Positions 24,301 through 33,220 of a stretch of 64,000 bases of DNA are shown piece after piece. Below the pieces are notes generated by a model. That model was given only the letters and a program-made list of their open reading frames with translations. It was not told the origin of the DNA and did no database searches. Source of the DNA: Amoebidium appalachense (Eukaryota; Ichthyosporea); NCBI GenBank assembly GCA_963693365.1, contig CAVNZM010000005.1:6696001-6760000 (forward strand). The letters run 5' to 3'. The position numbers and the translations under genes were made by a program. Positions within the stretch are counted from its first letter, which is position 1, and each line of letters begins with the position of its first letter.

Positions 24301-24593
24301 GTGGGACCCCGAATTCGTTCACCTCTCCTTCCCAGTTTTCTACACCTGTTTTTCAGGAACAGGTGGTGTCGTCACAACGCAGTGACAGGTTTTTGCACGA
24401 CGTGATATGTCAAGTGGAGCAACGTCCAGGGGATATGGTTTTTTCGGTGGATAAACCCACCAAAGGCCAACGTCGGACATGGGAAAATCGTACAAAAAGG
24501 TGTGCTCTCCAATGTGTGTTGCAAGATGGTGTTCTTTATCATTTAAGTGGGCCACAAGGTCAACGTTTGTGGGTTCCCCCCTCGTTTGGTTGA
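21363..24593 (+). CDS. pol: Chromovirus Pol: protease, reverse transcriptase, RNase H
   Basis: The frame has 1076 codons from the first ATG. A proline-rich linker is near residues 58-95. An aspartic protease core reads ALLDGGANINC near residue 146; the usual D-T/S-G is D-G-G here, so activity is uncertain. Reverse transcriptase motifs include YRMCTDLRGLN, FCVLDLKNAFFQ, MPQGLVHAPA and the catalytic YMDD (near residue 655). RNase H has RVDASLVSEGG and YSDHKPTL. The frame ends at TGA just after LWVPPS, where the H2C2 domain of integrase should continue. That continuation is found one frame over, so the stop reflects a frameshift at the C run 24576-24581. Confidence 0.93.
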   Translation: MCSDSEMSKINVSCYTDTVEVNKTINHSRPGAVNQSVKTAVVQFTPSLVENQHEAKSFPRSPLSPLSPHPPPPFLPSPPFSPSPTPSPPPTPLPPSNISVSVIETSVESSEVEISVLQEVFASLIQPAEARLYVPVVLGDVQIHDALLDGGANINCVHEKVICNLMKMGARVTMFSNNLVSGVKTANPDASLNVVGRVTLPCTIGSHTLFVTFAVCANMGQSMILGRPFSKAHVKLLDEESNKLHLKKGGSVRLHTGTEGYQSTAHTVSEICVPPHSRAFVRVNLDKFAVVADIGVFVPAARLLPFVSPSYSKVAADKTIMIEVENRNFDSELVIPAGTRLGYIEGQLPFDTVVAEIVIPTPELPSDKLSNPEACGQPETSTPTGSRSPTVDGVSVSAVTTVSGHQSDAVGVNPSSTEKGPSSDDIGKADGVCAGEGASSNCNKEGDSGEVSLPWGMVDPGWTDQQCALILPMLNRVKNVFLRHPKDHGFVKGYTVAIDTGDASPVVMPQYRMEQSKLESGRQMISEFREMQILEPSKSQWRSPVLLIKKPDGSYRMCTDLRGLNSVTKKDLFPLPRIDELLDSFHGYKWFCVLDLKNAFFQCRLREEDKEKTAFAFDGELWQFTVMPQGLVHAPANLCRIMRDILRPCLSYTACYMDDACVKGRTFEELVSNCEKVFSVLEAAGMKVSGKKTIVGVQDVKFLGHRITKDGVIPDPSKIKAITEWPHPKTVTQLRQFLGLTNYLRRFIRRYAEIAHPLTKQTGGDRKAPVLWDSEALEAFERLKEVLVSDNVLVHPDFSPTQGIFRVRVDASLVSEGGILYQEQDKVDRVVAYGSRVFSPTERRYSNPERESHAIYHFITKEWRHILVGRTFEVYSDHKPTLAMKGLTKLTNERMQRWAAELASFDYKAFYAKGESMKDCDALSRNAYIEYDKFTQTHPFDGVNVEVDSINVSNQHVWAAEVDISSLKDSMVKVGAPVHGGTPNSFTSPSQFSTPVFQEQVVSSQRSDRFLHDVICQVEQRPGDMVFSVDKPTKGQRRTWENRTKRCALQCVLQDGVLYHLSGPQGQRLWVPPSFG

Positions 24594-26109
24594 TATGGTG
24601 CTTGAACACATGCATGATGCTCCGTGGGCGGGTCATTTAGGTGTGTCCCGTACATATCAACGTGTGCAAGTGAATTATTATTGGCCTGGCATGAGTAAGG
24701 ATGTGGAGAGAAAGATGTTGGGATGTCATGCATGTGCATTTCACAATCAATCCACACACATGCGAAGTCGGGTCCCCCAGTATCATGGTACTTTTATTAA
24801 GGCTTTTGAACGGGTAGCTATGGATGTGATGGGGCCTTTCCCCGAAACAGTGCAGGGTAATCATTATATTGTTACTCTCACTGATTTAGCTACACGTTGG
24901 ACTGAAACTGTCCCTATTCGTTCAAGTGATGCAGTGACGTTGGCACGTGTGTTTTTGCATCATGTTTGTCTTCGTTTTGGCCCCCCCCGTTCTGTGTTAA
25001 GTGATAGGGGTAGCTCATTTTTGTCTGAAATAATGAGTGAGGTGTGTAAACTGTTGGGTGTGTCATTGTTGCATACGTCTGCTTACCACCCTCAAGCAAA
25101 TGGCGTTGCTGAACGTGCACATGCAGTGTTTCAATCGTGTTTAGCAAAATATGTGGATATGGAGCACGCTGACTGGGATAGTGTACTTCCTTTTGTGGTG
25201 CATGCTTATCGTACCACACCTAATGCTATCACTGGTTTTTCTCCGTATTTTCTTGTGCATGGTCAGGAGTGTACCGAGTTCTTAGATGTGAGTATGCTTC
25301 CTGCCTTCTCTGGTCCTCTCCGTATGGAAGAGTGGACTAAGTATAGGGAGGAGGTGTTGGCTCGAGTTTTGCATGCCCGTGAAGTGGCACGGCAACGTAC
25401 AGAGCAAGCACATGAATCTCTTACTAACAGCACTAACACTAACATTCCTCTCCGTACTTTTAAAGTGGGCAGTAAGGTGTTGGTTAGGAATTTCACCCGT
25501 GCTAAGGGTGGCCCCGTGAAGAAATGGAGACCACGGTTCTTGGGTCCATATATAGTGTTAGCCCGGATAGGTATTACTGAATACAAACTCCGGCATACGG
25601 TGAATGAGCACGATATTCGCCAGTATAACGTCGACGACATTAAGGCTTACCACGAATTTGCCTTCCGTGCTCTTTCGACGTTTTCTCAGTGTCCTAACAC
25701 CCAGCATAACGGTATTCCAGAGTTAGGTGGCATGGACACCACGGTAGAGAAAATTTTGGATAAGAAAGTAGTTACAGTCAACGGCCATGCAACCACTTAT
25801 TATCGAGTCAAATTTGCAGGCTACGACACGGCTTTCAATCAGTGGCGTCCAGAGTCTTTATTATGGTGCCCAGAGTTAATCCAAGCATACGAACGTCGGG
25901 TAGTTAGACAACCTTCTCATCCTAAGGTTGTTGTTCCTAGAAATCCAAAAACACCACGGGTAGACAAACAGGTCGACGTCACTCAGTCGGTGAGTGTTAA
26001 CTCGACACCAAATGCTACAGATGCACGCACGGCTCGTCTTTTACGACGACGGCAGTTGCGCGATGTTCTGTTCCCACGGCGGGAAAAGAAACTTGAATCG
26101 ATGTGTTAA
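24547..26109 (+). CDS. int: Chromovirus integrase with chromodomain
   Basis: This continues pol in another frame. The H2C2 zinc domain (H-x3-H in HMHDAPWAGHL, then C-x2-C in CHAC) lies at about 24607-24735. The D,D,E core is visible: Asp in MDVMGPFPE, Asp in LSDRGSSF and Glu in NGVAERAH. A chromodomain near 25740-25910 reads VEKILDKKV ... YYRVKFAGYDTAFNQWRPESLL, the family module that can steer integration to modified histones. There is no ATG at its true start, so expression needs a frameshift or the ancestral frame. The overlap with pol (24547-24593) is the out-of-frame extension. Confidence 0.9.
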   Translation: MGHKVNVCGFPPRLVDMVLEHMHDAPWAGHLGVSRTYQRVQVNYYWPGMSKDVERKMLGCHACAFHNQSTHMRSRVPQYHGTFIKAFERVAMDVMGPFPETVQGNHYIVTLTDLATRWTETVPIRSSDAVTLARVFLHHVCLRFGPPRSVLSDRGSSFLSEIMSEVCKLLGVSLLHTSAYHPQANGVAERAHAVFQSCLAKYVDMEHADWDSVLPFVVHAYRTTPNAITGFSPYFLVHGQECTEFLDVSMLPAFSGPLRMEEWTKYREEVLARVLHAREVARQRTEQAHESLTNSTNTNIPLRTFKVGSKVLVRNFTRAKGGPVKKWRPRFLGPYIVLARIGITEYKLRHTVNEHDIRQYNVDDIKAYHEFAFRALSTFSQCPNTQHNGIPELGGMDTTVEKILDKKVVTVNGHATTYYRVKFAGYDTAFNQWRPESLLWCPELIQAYERRVVRQPSHPKVVVPRNPKTPRVDKQVDVTQSVSVNSTPNATDARTARLLRRRQLRDVLFPRREKKLESMC

Positions 26110-26147
26110 ACTTTGTCTCTTCTTCGTCGGAGCTCAGATTTCCTGCT

Positions 26148-26158
26148 GAGGGGGGGAT
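26148..26158 (+). promoter_or_regulatory. Gypsy polypurine tract
   Basis: GAGGGGGGGAT lies immediately before the TG of the 3' LTR, the expected primer site for plus-strand synthesis. Confidence 0.8.
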
Positions 26159-26935
26159 TGTTATGTCTCCGCGGCGAGCATTCGTGTCAATCGATCGATT
26201 CAGATCTATTCAGATCTATTTGCTTTATTTACAATTCGTCGGTGCCGGCTCATCCAGTCAGATGTCGGCGTTTGCTGATGAATGAGCCAATCATAAATGT
26301 TATATCTGCTTTTCCAATCGGATGATCAAATACAATTACATATGTTCGGTTACTTGGAAACGAACTACAGTGAGACTCGCGTGAGTGGACACTTATGGCC
26401 TCTTCTGTGTTGATTGGAACACGTAAATGCTGCGGCCATAGAGAACGAATAACTAACAAGCAGGTTGTGAGTGATTGGGGAGTCTCATATTCGACCAGTC
26501 ATGTTGAGGGCATCCCGGTAAAGTCCAGCTGCAATGAGTGGTCGTTGTAAACCTGCAGTTACACATGTGAGAGAGACAGCACTCCGAAAGGTAACTGGTA
26601 ACCAAAGTCATAAACAGGAAAAGTACTGGTACCTGTTTATTTGGAGTATATTTCGGGGCTGTGTAAGTCATAAGTCATGCAGCAGTAAAGATTATATATG
26701 AGTGTTAGAACCGGCAAGAGACCAAGTAGTCACACACAGTAATTACTAGCCCTGTACTAATCTGTAATATGATTGGTCGGCTAGGGAGTTGTGTAATTGG
26801 TCAAGTAATCTTGTCCGGGTCGACCATCCGTATATAAACGCACGCATCGATCCTCTGAAATCCAGTTCAGAGTGAACCCCGTTTACACTCATACACATAC
26901 ATTTTACACTGAAGTGTCCGTGAGGATACTTTACA
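26159..26935 (+). repeat. Gypsy 3' LTR
   Basis: 777 bp; no difference from the 5' LTR was found on reading both. A T run follows it directly. Confidence 0.93.
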
Positions 26936-27238
26936 GCTTTTTTTTTTGTCTGCTTTCATCGGTCTAGTGTCGTGTGGTATCTTTTTCCATTTGTTATATT
27001 GCGTGATTATCTTGTGATTGTGTACATGTTTAATAAGTAAGTGGCAGTCTAAAGTCACACGCACACTTTTGCGGGGTTTATTTGTATTTGTGCCCGGGGG
27101 AGAAGGAGAGAGAGAGGGAAGGAAAGAGGGGAGAGGTGAGGAGGGGACAGGTCGGATAGAGAAGAGAGGGCGGGAGGGCAAATACTTCTTTAAGTGGCTT
27201 ATGTGCTTATTGAATTTCAGCGCGAGATGGGATGCCCG

Positions 27239-27471
27239 TACGTCCAGTTGCTGTAGTAGTACAACGACCGAAGATGAAGTAGATAGTAGCTATTCAACGT
27301 GTAGCACCGTCCCTCCTCAGTGCAGTTGAAATTGTCGTGACGAGTAGAAGTAGACTGGACTTGAGAAAGTCGCTTGTAGAAGCTTGTCGATGGACGTGTC
27401 TGACAGCACGTAGGAGTAAGCGTGTGCTCCATCTCAAGTAGGCGGTGACGCCACTATTCTTTGCTACCATA
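27239..27471. other. Unique stretch between repeats Y and X
   Basis: No match elsewhere in the window was noticed and no coding frame is supported. Confidence 0.4.
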
Positions 27472-27544
27472 TCAGAATAAATGTGGAGCAGAGGCAGGAT
27501 ATTCGGTCCTGTGACATCTGTAAGAGACAATCGCTTCTACATAG
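27472..27544 (+). repeat. Repeat X copy 2, left part
   Basis: Matches 13160-13207 joined to 16365-16394. It preserves the Harbinger empty site: one TAA at 27521-27523, with both flanks continuous. Confidence 0.88.
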
Positions 27545-28112
27545 TCTATGACAACTACTCCGGGACGTGTGTTGCCTCTAGGGGGACATCCCCTTGGACG
27601 AAAGTGAACCTGCAATGGTTGTAAACCACGGCAGGCCCCCAGTCATCAATTTATTGATCCGTGAGGTCCATGTGCCCAAAAAACGGGGGAAGTCTTCGCC
27701 CCGTGAAAAAACAGCACGTATGTGTGGATCAATGGGGGTTGTGTGTGGGTGTAGGTGGGTGGGTGAAAAGGAGTATATAGCTGTAAGGCTGTGGATGCTA
27801 AACACAGAAGATGTGTTTGTAGCTTGCTGATCTGCTAAAAACTGTCGTGCTTATATACCTAAGCCTACCGATCTAAGCCAATCAAAACTCGATCTAGTGA
27901 TATGTGAAATCTGATCCGAGCCAATCATAACTCGGTATAGTGATCTGTGGTATCTGATGTTTTGACTGGCTAATAGGTGTCCGTGTGCGGGGAGCCAACC
28001 GCTAACTGCTAAAACACGAAATGAAGCCTACATGGTTATGTTGGTATCGAACACCCATCCTACGTATTTTCCCAGAAAAATATTTATGTCAATAATTTCC
28101 ACAAATAAAACC
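27545..28112 (-). repeat. Copy 1 terminal block A2-spacer-B2
   Basis: B2 (27545-27633) repeats B1 (28113-28201). A2 (27764-28112) repeats A1 (32630-32978), both 349 bp. A spacer of 130 bases lies between B2 and A2. The A2|B1 junction reads AAAACC|TCTATG, the circle-junction sequence expected for the recombinase. Confidence 0.9.
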
Positions 28113-28201
28113 TCTATGACAACTACTCCGGGACGTGTGTTGCCTCTAGGGGGACATCCCCTTGGACGAAAGTGAACCTGCAATGGTTGTAAACCACGGC
28201 A
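28113..28201 (-). repeat. Copy 1 B1 repeat
   Basis: 89 bp matching 27545-27633 and lying between A2 and the recombinase gene. It starts TCTATGACAACTACTCCGGG and ends CCACGGCA. Confidence 0.9.
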
Positions 28202-28229
28202 CGAGAGCAGTATGCTTGCTCCAAAGGTT

Positions 28230-29261
28230 TCACTTAAGAATAGAGGCGAATACACGTGTGGTGGTGGCAGCAATGGAGGCCGGACGAAGTCGGGTATAGA
28301 TCAGGAAGCAGTCGGAGGACCACCGGCCGAGTTGTTTGATCCGGGAGTCGTCGACCCCGGCCTCAGCCAGTGCTGTGGCCCCCCCGATGCGGAGGCTGTG
28401 TCCGGCAAACCGGGAGGGTGAGAGGCCTGCCCGGGAGAGGAGGGCACGGAAATCGGCAGAGAAAGCACTCTTGGTGTAGGGGATGCCACCGAGACTGAAG
28501 AGGGGGTCGTCGGGTTGACCGGACGTTGTATCCAGGAACTGCCGGAGGAGATGGGCTGGGGAGAAGTGGGTGAGGGGCAGGGCAGCTAGGGTGACGTTGA
28601 CACCTCGGGCCTGTACATCCGTCTTAGACGTTGGCAGGTGGAGGGTGGCATGGGACAAAGTACCGGTGGGGGTGTAGCTGAAGGTCACGTCCTTCCGTTT
28701 AACGTGACGGGACGGGTCGAAAGAAGTCAGGGTCTTGGAGGTAAATTCCCCTGACCGGAGGAGACCACAGAAACCGACGATGAGGGCCGTCCATAGCCGG
28801 AGGTTGGCCGAGGAGGCCTTGGTGGGGCACTGGCCATGGAGTAGGCGGAGGTGGGAGGGGAGGAGGGGTTCCCTGGTGGATGAGCGGGGTCGGATGTTGT
28901 GAGAAAGCTGCCATCGGCCTACCCCCCGTAGGAACCAGGCCAGAGACTTGTCGTGGGGGTAGGGAGCAGGGAGGCCCATGTCGAGGTGGAGCCTGGTGAT
29001 GGCCGAATTGTAGCCGGTTAAGGAAGAGGCCTGTACCCCTCGTTGGGCACACCAGGCGAGAAAAAGTTGCACGGTGTGTGGGGAGGCCGGGAGGGAGGAC
29101 CCGGAGGAGGATTGCAGCCGAGATGCCACACAGAAATCGATGAACACCTTTTGCACCCGGGAGTAAAAGGCCCGAGAGTCGAGGTTGAGACTCAGGGCCT
29201 GGCATTCCTGCAGGGTAGTGGTGGCTCGAAGCAGCTCGGCCGGAGCAAAGTGGGGGGCCAA
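28230..29261 (-). CDS. Tyrosine recombinase (integrase) of YR copy 1
   Basis: The frame of about 343 codons has no early ATG (it opens at a TTG), so translation may depend on frameshift, splicing or reinitiation. It carries the tyrosine recombinase signature: Arg in GFCGLLRSGEF, H-x-x-R in FAGHSLRIGG, Trp in QLGRWSSD, and the nucleophile Tyr in FLIYTR near the end. It would join a circular DNA copy of the element to the target, which explains the missing target duplication. A G run on the plus strand (29293-29314) separates it from the RT frame, whose stop lies at the edge of that run. Confidence 0.92.
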   Translation of the reverse strand: MAPHFAPAELLRATTTLQECQALSLNLDSRAFYSRVQKVFIDFCVASRLQSSSGSSLPASPHTVQLFLAWCAQRGVQASSLTGYNSAITRLHLDMGLPAPYPHDKSLAWFLRGVGRWQLSHNIRPRSSTREPLLPSHLRLLHGQCPTKASSANLRLWTALIVGFCGLLRSGEFTSKTLTSFDPSRHVKRKDVTFSYTPTGTLSHATLHLPTSKTDVQARGVNVTLAALPLTHFSPAHLLRQFLDTTSGQPDDPLFSLGGIPYTKSAFSADFRALLSRAGLSPSRFAGHSLRIGGATALAEAGVDDSRIKQLGRWSSDCFLIYTRLRPASIAATTTRVFASILK

Positions 29262-29314
29262 TCTGCCAGTGTTGCTCCGGAACGGGAGATCTGGGGGGGG
29301 GGGGGGGGGGGGGG

Positions 29315-30967
29315 TTAGCCCAAGGGGAGGGATAGGAACTCGTGGACCCAGGAGGGGAAGGGGCAGGGCTCCGGTTGCAGGGAAGGTCGGAGTCGTCGGG
29401 CCCGGGGAAGTTGGTTACGAGAAATGGCATCGGCCAGATGGTTGAGGGGTCCTGGTAGGTAGGATGCCTGTAACGTAAATTGGTATTGCATTTCCATGCG
29501 GGTGATGAACCGAATAAGTTTGGCCATCACGGGGTGGGGGGAAGACCGGGAGTGCAGGTCAGACACAGCACCCGTGTTGTCGCATAAAATACGGACACGG
29601 TGGGTGGACCAGGAGGGGGCCCAGAGGGCCACGGCGGCGGCGATGGCCAGGAGTTCGATGACGGAAGAACCGAGTTTACCCTCATGAGCATAGAGGGCTT
29701 GGGTGGAGGGGGACCAGGGCATGAAGAACCATTGGTCGAGCCAGTGGCCACCTAGACCCACCGATCCGGCAGCATCAGTGGCCAGGGTGGTGTATGTGGG
29801 GGGTGTGATGAGGTGCACCCCATTCCATGAGGTGAGGAACTGGTGCCATTCGGTGATGTCGGCCCGGGCGGCAGCAGTCAGTCGTATGTGGTGGTGGCCG
29901 GCAAGGTGTGGGTGGGTCCGGAGAAGGGCCCATAGGCGCTGGGAGAAGGCCCTCCCGGGGGGAACCAGCTGTGCACACCAGGTGAGTTTGCCGAGGAGGG
30001 ACTGGAGGTCCCGAATGGTGATGGTGGGCTTTGGGTGGGAAGTGAGGTCGAGTAGGTCCGAGAGCTTGGAAGCCGGGATTCGTGCCTCCATGGCGATGGA
30101 GTCGAATTCGATACCGATGAAGACGACACGGGTAGCCGGGCCCTGCATCTTGTCTTCGGAGATGGCAATGTGCAGCTCTCGGCAGAGTTGCAGGAAGGTG
30201 GATAGGTGACGTTGGCACTGCTCTTGTGTGGGGGCGACTATAATCCAGTCGTCTACGTAGTGGCGGATGAGGGTAATACCGTGCTGGTGTGCCAGCCACT
30301 GTAGGGTGGCCGCGATCCGTTCCCAGATGGCTGGGCTAGATTTCAGGCCGAAGGGCAGTCTGGTTTCCACGTAAAAATGCCCTTGCCATTTGAATGCCAT
30401 TAAGTGGTGGTCTTCCGGTCGGATGGGCATGTGCCGGAAGGCAGCTTGCACATCTGCCACGGCCATGTAGCAGCCGGGGCCTGCGTCGAGAATGAGTTGG
30501 GTGACATCCCGGGCGCGAATGTACTGAAGTTCGTCGGGGTAGGTGATGCTGTCATTGACACCGCTACCCCGGGGCCAGGAGAGGTGGTGGATTCGACGGT
30601 ACTTGGGGGGGTTCCCTTTCTTGGTAACGGCGCCGATGGGGGAGGAACGGTGGACGGGAAATTCGTCAAAGAATTGGGCCGGGGAGAGGGGGCCGCGCAG
30701 GTGGCCGAGGGCGACTTCTTTGGCAATATCCACCGTGATAGCGGCAGCTGCCTCCGGGGTGGTGGGTAGGTTGGGGCCCACCCGAGAGGTGGAGGGGCCG
30801 CGATAGCCGATGTCGACGCCGAATTCGACATCGTGGAGGAGTTGTGCGGCGAATGGTTGGTCCGGGTAGGAGGCCAGCAGTTCCCGGAGGCGGGAGGTGT
30901 CAATGTGGTGCGGGGGCAGCGGGCGGGCCACCGGGTCTGAGCCTCGGGGGAAGGGGGTGGTTAGCAA
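29315..30967 (-). CDS. Reverse transcriptase-RNase H of YR copy 1
   Basis: About 550 codons, opening at TTG. RT motifs include PPKYRRIHHLSWPRG, YMAVADVQAAFRH, LPFGLKSSPA and the catalytic YVDD (in RHYVDDWIIV). RNase H follows, with Asp in LATDAAGSVG, Glu in VIELLAIAAA, Asp in ILCDNTGAV, and NHLADAISR. The order RT-RNase H without integrase or protease fits DIRS-like retrotransposons. A run of about 30 G on the plus strand (31001-31031) precedes it, so the true N-terminus is unclear. Confidence 0.92.
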   Translation of the reverse strand: MLTTPFPRGSDPVARPLPPHHIDTSRLRELLASYPDQPFAAQLLHDVEFGVDIGYRGPSTSRVGPNLPTTPEAAAAITVDIAKEVALGHLRGPLSPAQFFDEFPVHRSSPIGAVTKKGNPPKYRRIHHLSWPRGSGVNDSITYPDELQYIRARDVTQLILDAGPGCYMAVADVQAAFRHMPIRPEDHHLMAFKWQGHFYVETRLPFGLKSSPAIWERIAATLQWLAHQHGITLIRHYVDDWIIVAPTQEQCQRHLSTFLQLCRELHIAISEDKMQGPATRVVFIGIEFDSIAMEARIPASKLSDLLDLTSHPKPTITIRDLQSLLGKLTWCAQLVPPGRAFSQRLWALLRTHPHLAGHHHIRLTAAARADITEWHQFLTSWNGVHLITPPTYTTLATDAAGSVGLGGHWLDQWFFMPWSPSTQALYAHEGKLGSSVIELLAIAAAVALWAPSWSTHRVRILCDNTGAVSDLHSRSSPHPVMAKLIRFITRMEMQYQFTLQASYLPGPLNHLADAISRNQLPRARRLRPSLQPEPCPFPSWVHEFLSLPLG

Positions 30968-30998
30968 GGGTGGTGTACCCTTGGGGAGATCCCGGCAG

Positions 30999-31034
<36 letters not shown>

Positions 31035-31429
31035 CAGGGCCCCGGGGGGTTAGAGTAGGGCAGCTGGGCCCAAGTGAGGGTTGGAGGGAGGGCGGCGGGG
31101 CCCTGTGCAGGGGAATGTGCCCGAGCACGCGGGGGTGTGGGCGGACACAGCGGTAGAAGAAGGGGGGGGGAGGGAGTGCTAGGTGAGTGTAAGGGTGGGG
31201 AGGGGAGGCTCGTGGGATGGGGGGGGGGGAGTAAAATTATGTGCAGTGGCCAGAATAAACGTCTTTGTGTATGGACATTTATTCGTGACGCGCGCGGGCG
31301 CCGTAGTTGGCCTGCAAAATTTTGAACTCAGCCCTATTGGCCCGTTTTCCCGAGCTCCGTTTCCCTGTACTCGTGTGTCCTAGCTCCTAACCCCTATGTT
31401 CTAGCTGTGTGTGTGGGTGTGCGCGTAGA

Positions 31430-32600
31430 CTAGGCATTGTGCTTGCAGTCTTTGCGGGGGTGTGTGCCAGAGCAGAGCGGGCACACGTGGGAGAAGGGGC
31501 AGGGCTGCTTAGCGCAGGACCGACCGTTAATGTGGAAATTCCGGCAGTGCGTCGCGGGTAGATCCACGGGTCGGGCCGGTTTTGCCGGGCCGGGTTGCGG
31601 GCCAGGGCGGTTAGGGGTGTGACCCCCGCCGGGCTTGTGGGGCGGCTTAAAGCCGTCAAGACCACAGCCGGGCTTGGGGTACATGGGGCAGGCCGCGCTG
31701 GGGTGGTCGGGGAAGCCGCAGCGCTGACATGCGTCCTGGATGAGCAGGGTGGGTGGCAGGAGGAGATCCTGGTGGAGTTGGGCGAGCAGGTTGGGGCACT
31801 CGATCGGAGCCCGACCCTGCTGGTGGGCCACGGTGCGGGCGTATACGTCATAGTTGTGGATCTGGGCCCACGGGTATCGGGTGCTGAGGCGAGTGATATG
31901 CTGAGTCCAAAGAACGTCCTTGTCCGTGGGAAGGCCGAGGTGGTGCTTGGCGGCCATGTAATGGGTCCAAGCTTGGATCCAAATGACGAGTGAACGCAGG
32001 GGAACGGGTTTGTCTTGGCGAAAAGTCTCGATGCTGCCGTCGTCGGCCATGCGCAGATGCTGACCTTTCTTGGATGGGGCCAGGAGGGCGGCGGGGGTGA
32101 ACTTATACAGATCGACGAAACGATTGGCGCGCAAATCTGCCAGCACATCCGCGGGGGGAAGCGGGAGTGTGCCCGGCTGAATGTCGCCAGTGTTCTCACC
32201 TGTGATGGGGGGCGCGGGCAGGGCAGACAGGTCAAGGTCAGGGCCGAGATGCAGCCCCGGGGAAACCTCCCCGGGTGTGGAGGGCGCGGCGGGGGGCGCG
32301 GGAGGGTCGCGGTTGGTGAGAGCAGCCAGGACGCCAGCCATCTGGGTGCTGAGGGCGGTGAGGGCGGCCAGGACGGCGTCTTGAGAAGTCATCTGCGGGG
32401 GACGGCGAGGCCTGAGGGGGGACTTCAGGGGTGGAGGGGAGAGTAGCCGGCGGGTCCGGGTCCGTGGTGGTATGAGCCGCTGGAGGCGCGTCAGTGTCCG
32501 CGGGAGCGTTGGTCAGCCTGTGGCGGAGGTCGCTGCGGGTCAGGCGCTTAGGTGCCGCGGCAGGGGCGGCGGCTGAGGCCTGGCGTTTTTTCGGCGGCAT
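31430..32600 (-). pseudogene. gag: Gag-like ORF of YR copy 1, one frameshift
   Basis: It starts ATG (MPPKKRQAS) at 32600 and ends at 31430. It equals the intact 389-residue frame of copy 2, except for one extra G in the G run near 32396-32400, which splits it into two overlapping frames. The C-terminal half has Cys/His arrays: CQRCGFPDHPSAAC and CRNFHINGRSC ... CPFSHVCPLC ... HPRKDC, RNA-binding type fingers common in Gag proteins of this class. Confidence 0.88.
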
Positions 32601-32715
32601 GCTGACCGGCGTAGGGAAAGATAGGGAGATGAAAAGGAGTATATAGCTGTAAGGCTGTGGATGCTAAACACAGAAGATGTGTTTGTAGCTTGCTGATCTG
32701 CTAAAAACTGTCGTG

Positions 32716-32723
32716 CTTATATA
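32716..32723 (-). promoter_or_regulatory. TATA box of YR copy 1 (in A1)
   Basis: On the minus strand TATATAAG lies about 115 bases upstream of the gag ATG, downstream of two GATTGGC (inverse CCAAT) motifs, giving a complete-looking promoter inside the A repeat. A2 carries the same motifs. Confidence 0.6.
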
Positions 32724-32978
32724 CCTAAGCCTACCGATCTAAGCCAATCAAAACTCGATCTAGTGATATGTGAAATCTGATCCGAGCCAATCATAACTCG
32801 GTATAGTGATCTGTGGTATCTGATGTTTTGACTGGCTAATAGGTGTCCGTGTGCGGGGAGCCAACCGCTAACTGCTAAAACACGAAATGAAGCCTACATG
32901 GTTATGTTGGTATCGAACACCCATCCTACGTATTTTCCCAGAAAAATATTTATGTCAATAATTTCCACAAATAAAACC

Positions 32979-33158
32979 CGGATCGAGAGTAGAGAGGTTC
33001 GCGAGTGGTTTGAGATCTTGGATCCTCCGGTACCATCTGAGGATAGTCCGGCTGCTTTATATCCTGCGCGGATGCCAGTCCGCGAATCATCGTCCAATAG
33101 GATTACAGATAGTCCCCTCAGGAAGATCGGGAATACTAGCCAATAGGAAGACAGTTAT
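32979..33158 (+). repeat. Repeat X copy 2, right part
   Basis: Matches 16395-16562 and resumes directly after the YR element. It shares the two CCAATAGG motifs. A GC-rich perfect inverted repeat (CCCCGCCCCGTTGGGGCGGGG) follows at about 33198-33218, next to the copia insertion site. Confidence 0.83.
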
Positions 33159-33220
33159 GGACCTTATGTATATAACTTACTAGTAAATACAGGTACCCCC
33201 GCCCCGTTGGGGCGGGGCCT

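Larger units (their letters stand above)
19082..26935 (+). mobile_element. Ty3/gypsy chromovirus, full length
   Basis: The element is 7854 bp with two 777-bp LTRs that I read as identical, a gag frame, a pol frame (protease, reverse transcriptase, RNase H), and an integrase frame with a C-terminal chromodomain. The order protease-RT-RNase H-integrase is that of Ty3/gypsy, and the chromodomain places it among chromoviruses. It lies in the inverted copy of repeat Y. The target duplication is not clear: GTGTC precedes the 5' LTR, while a T run followed by TGTC stands after the 3' LTR. Identical LTRs imply recent insertion. One frameshift lies between RNase H and integrase. Confidence 0.95.
27545..32978 (-). 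mobile_element. YR retrotransposon copy 1 (PAT/Ngaro-like)
   Basis: The element is 5434 bp. In coding (minus) orientation the order is A1 (32978-32630), gag, RT-RNase H, tyrosine recombinase, B1 (28201-28113), A2 (28112-27764), a spacer and B2 (27633-27545). This A1...B1-A2...B2 layout is the split-direct-repeat arrangement of PAT/Ngaro elements, distinct from DIRS inverted repeats. Joining the flanks CTACATAG and CGGATC reproduces the intact target in repeat X copy 1 at 16394/16395, with no duplicated bases. No methyltransferase domain was seen, which favours a Ngaro-type relative. Gag carries one frameshift; the other frames are open. Copy 2 is about 97% identical by eye. Confidence 0.93.

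Noticed and set aside
27545-28112. Reading the YR terminal blocks as ordinary LTRs
   Set aside because: No TG...CA ends, no target duplication, unequal left and right blocks, and a tyrosine recombinase in place of a DDE integrase.
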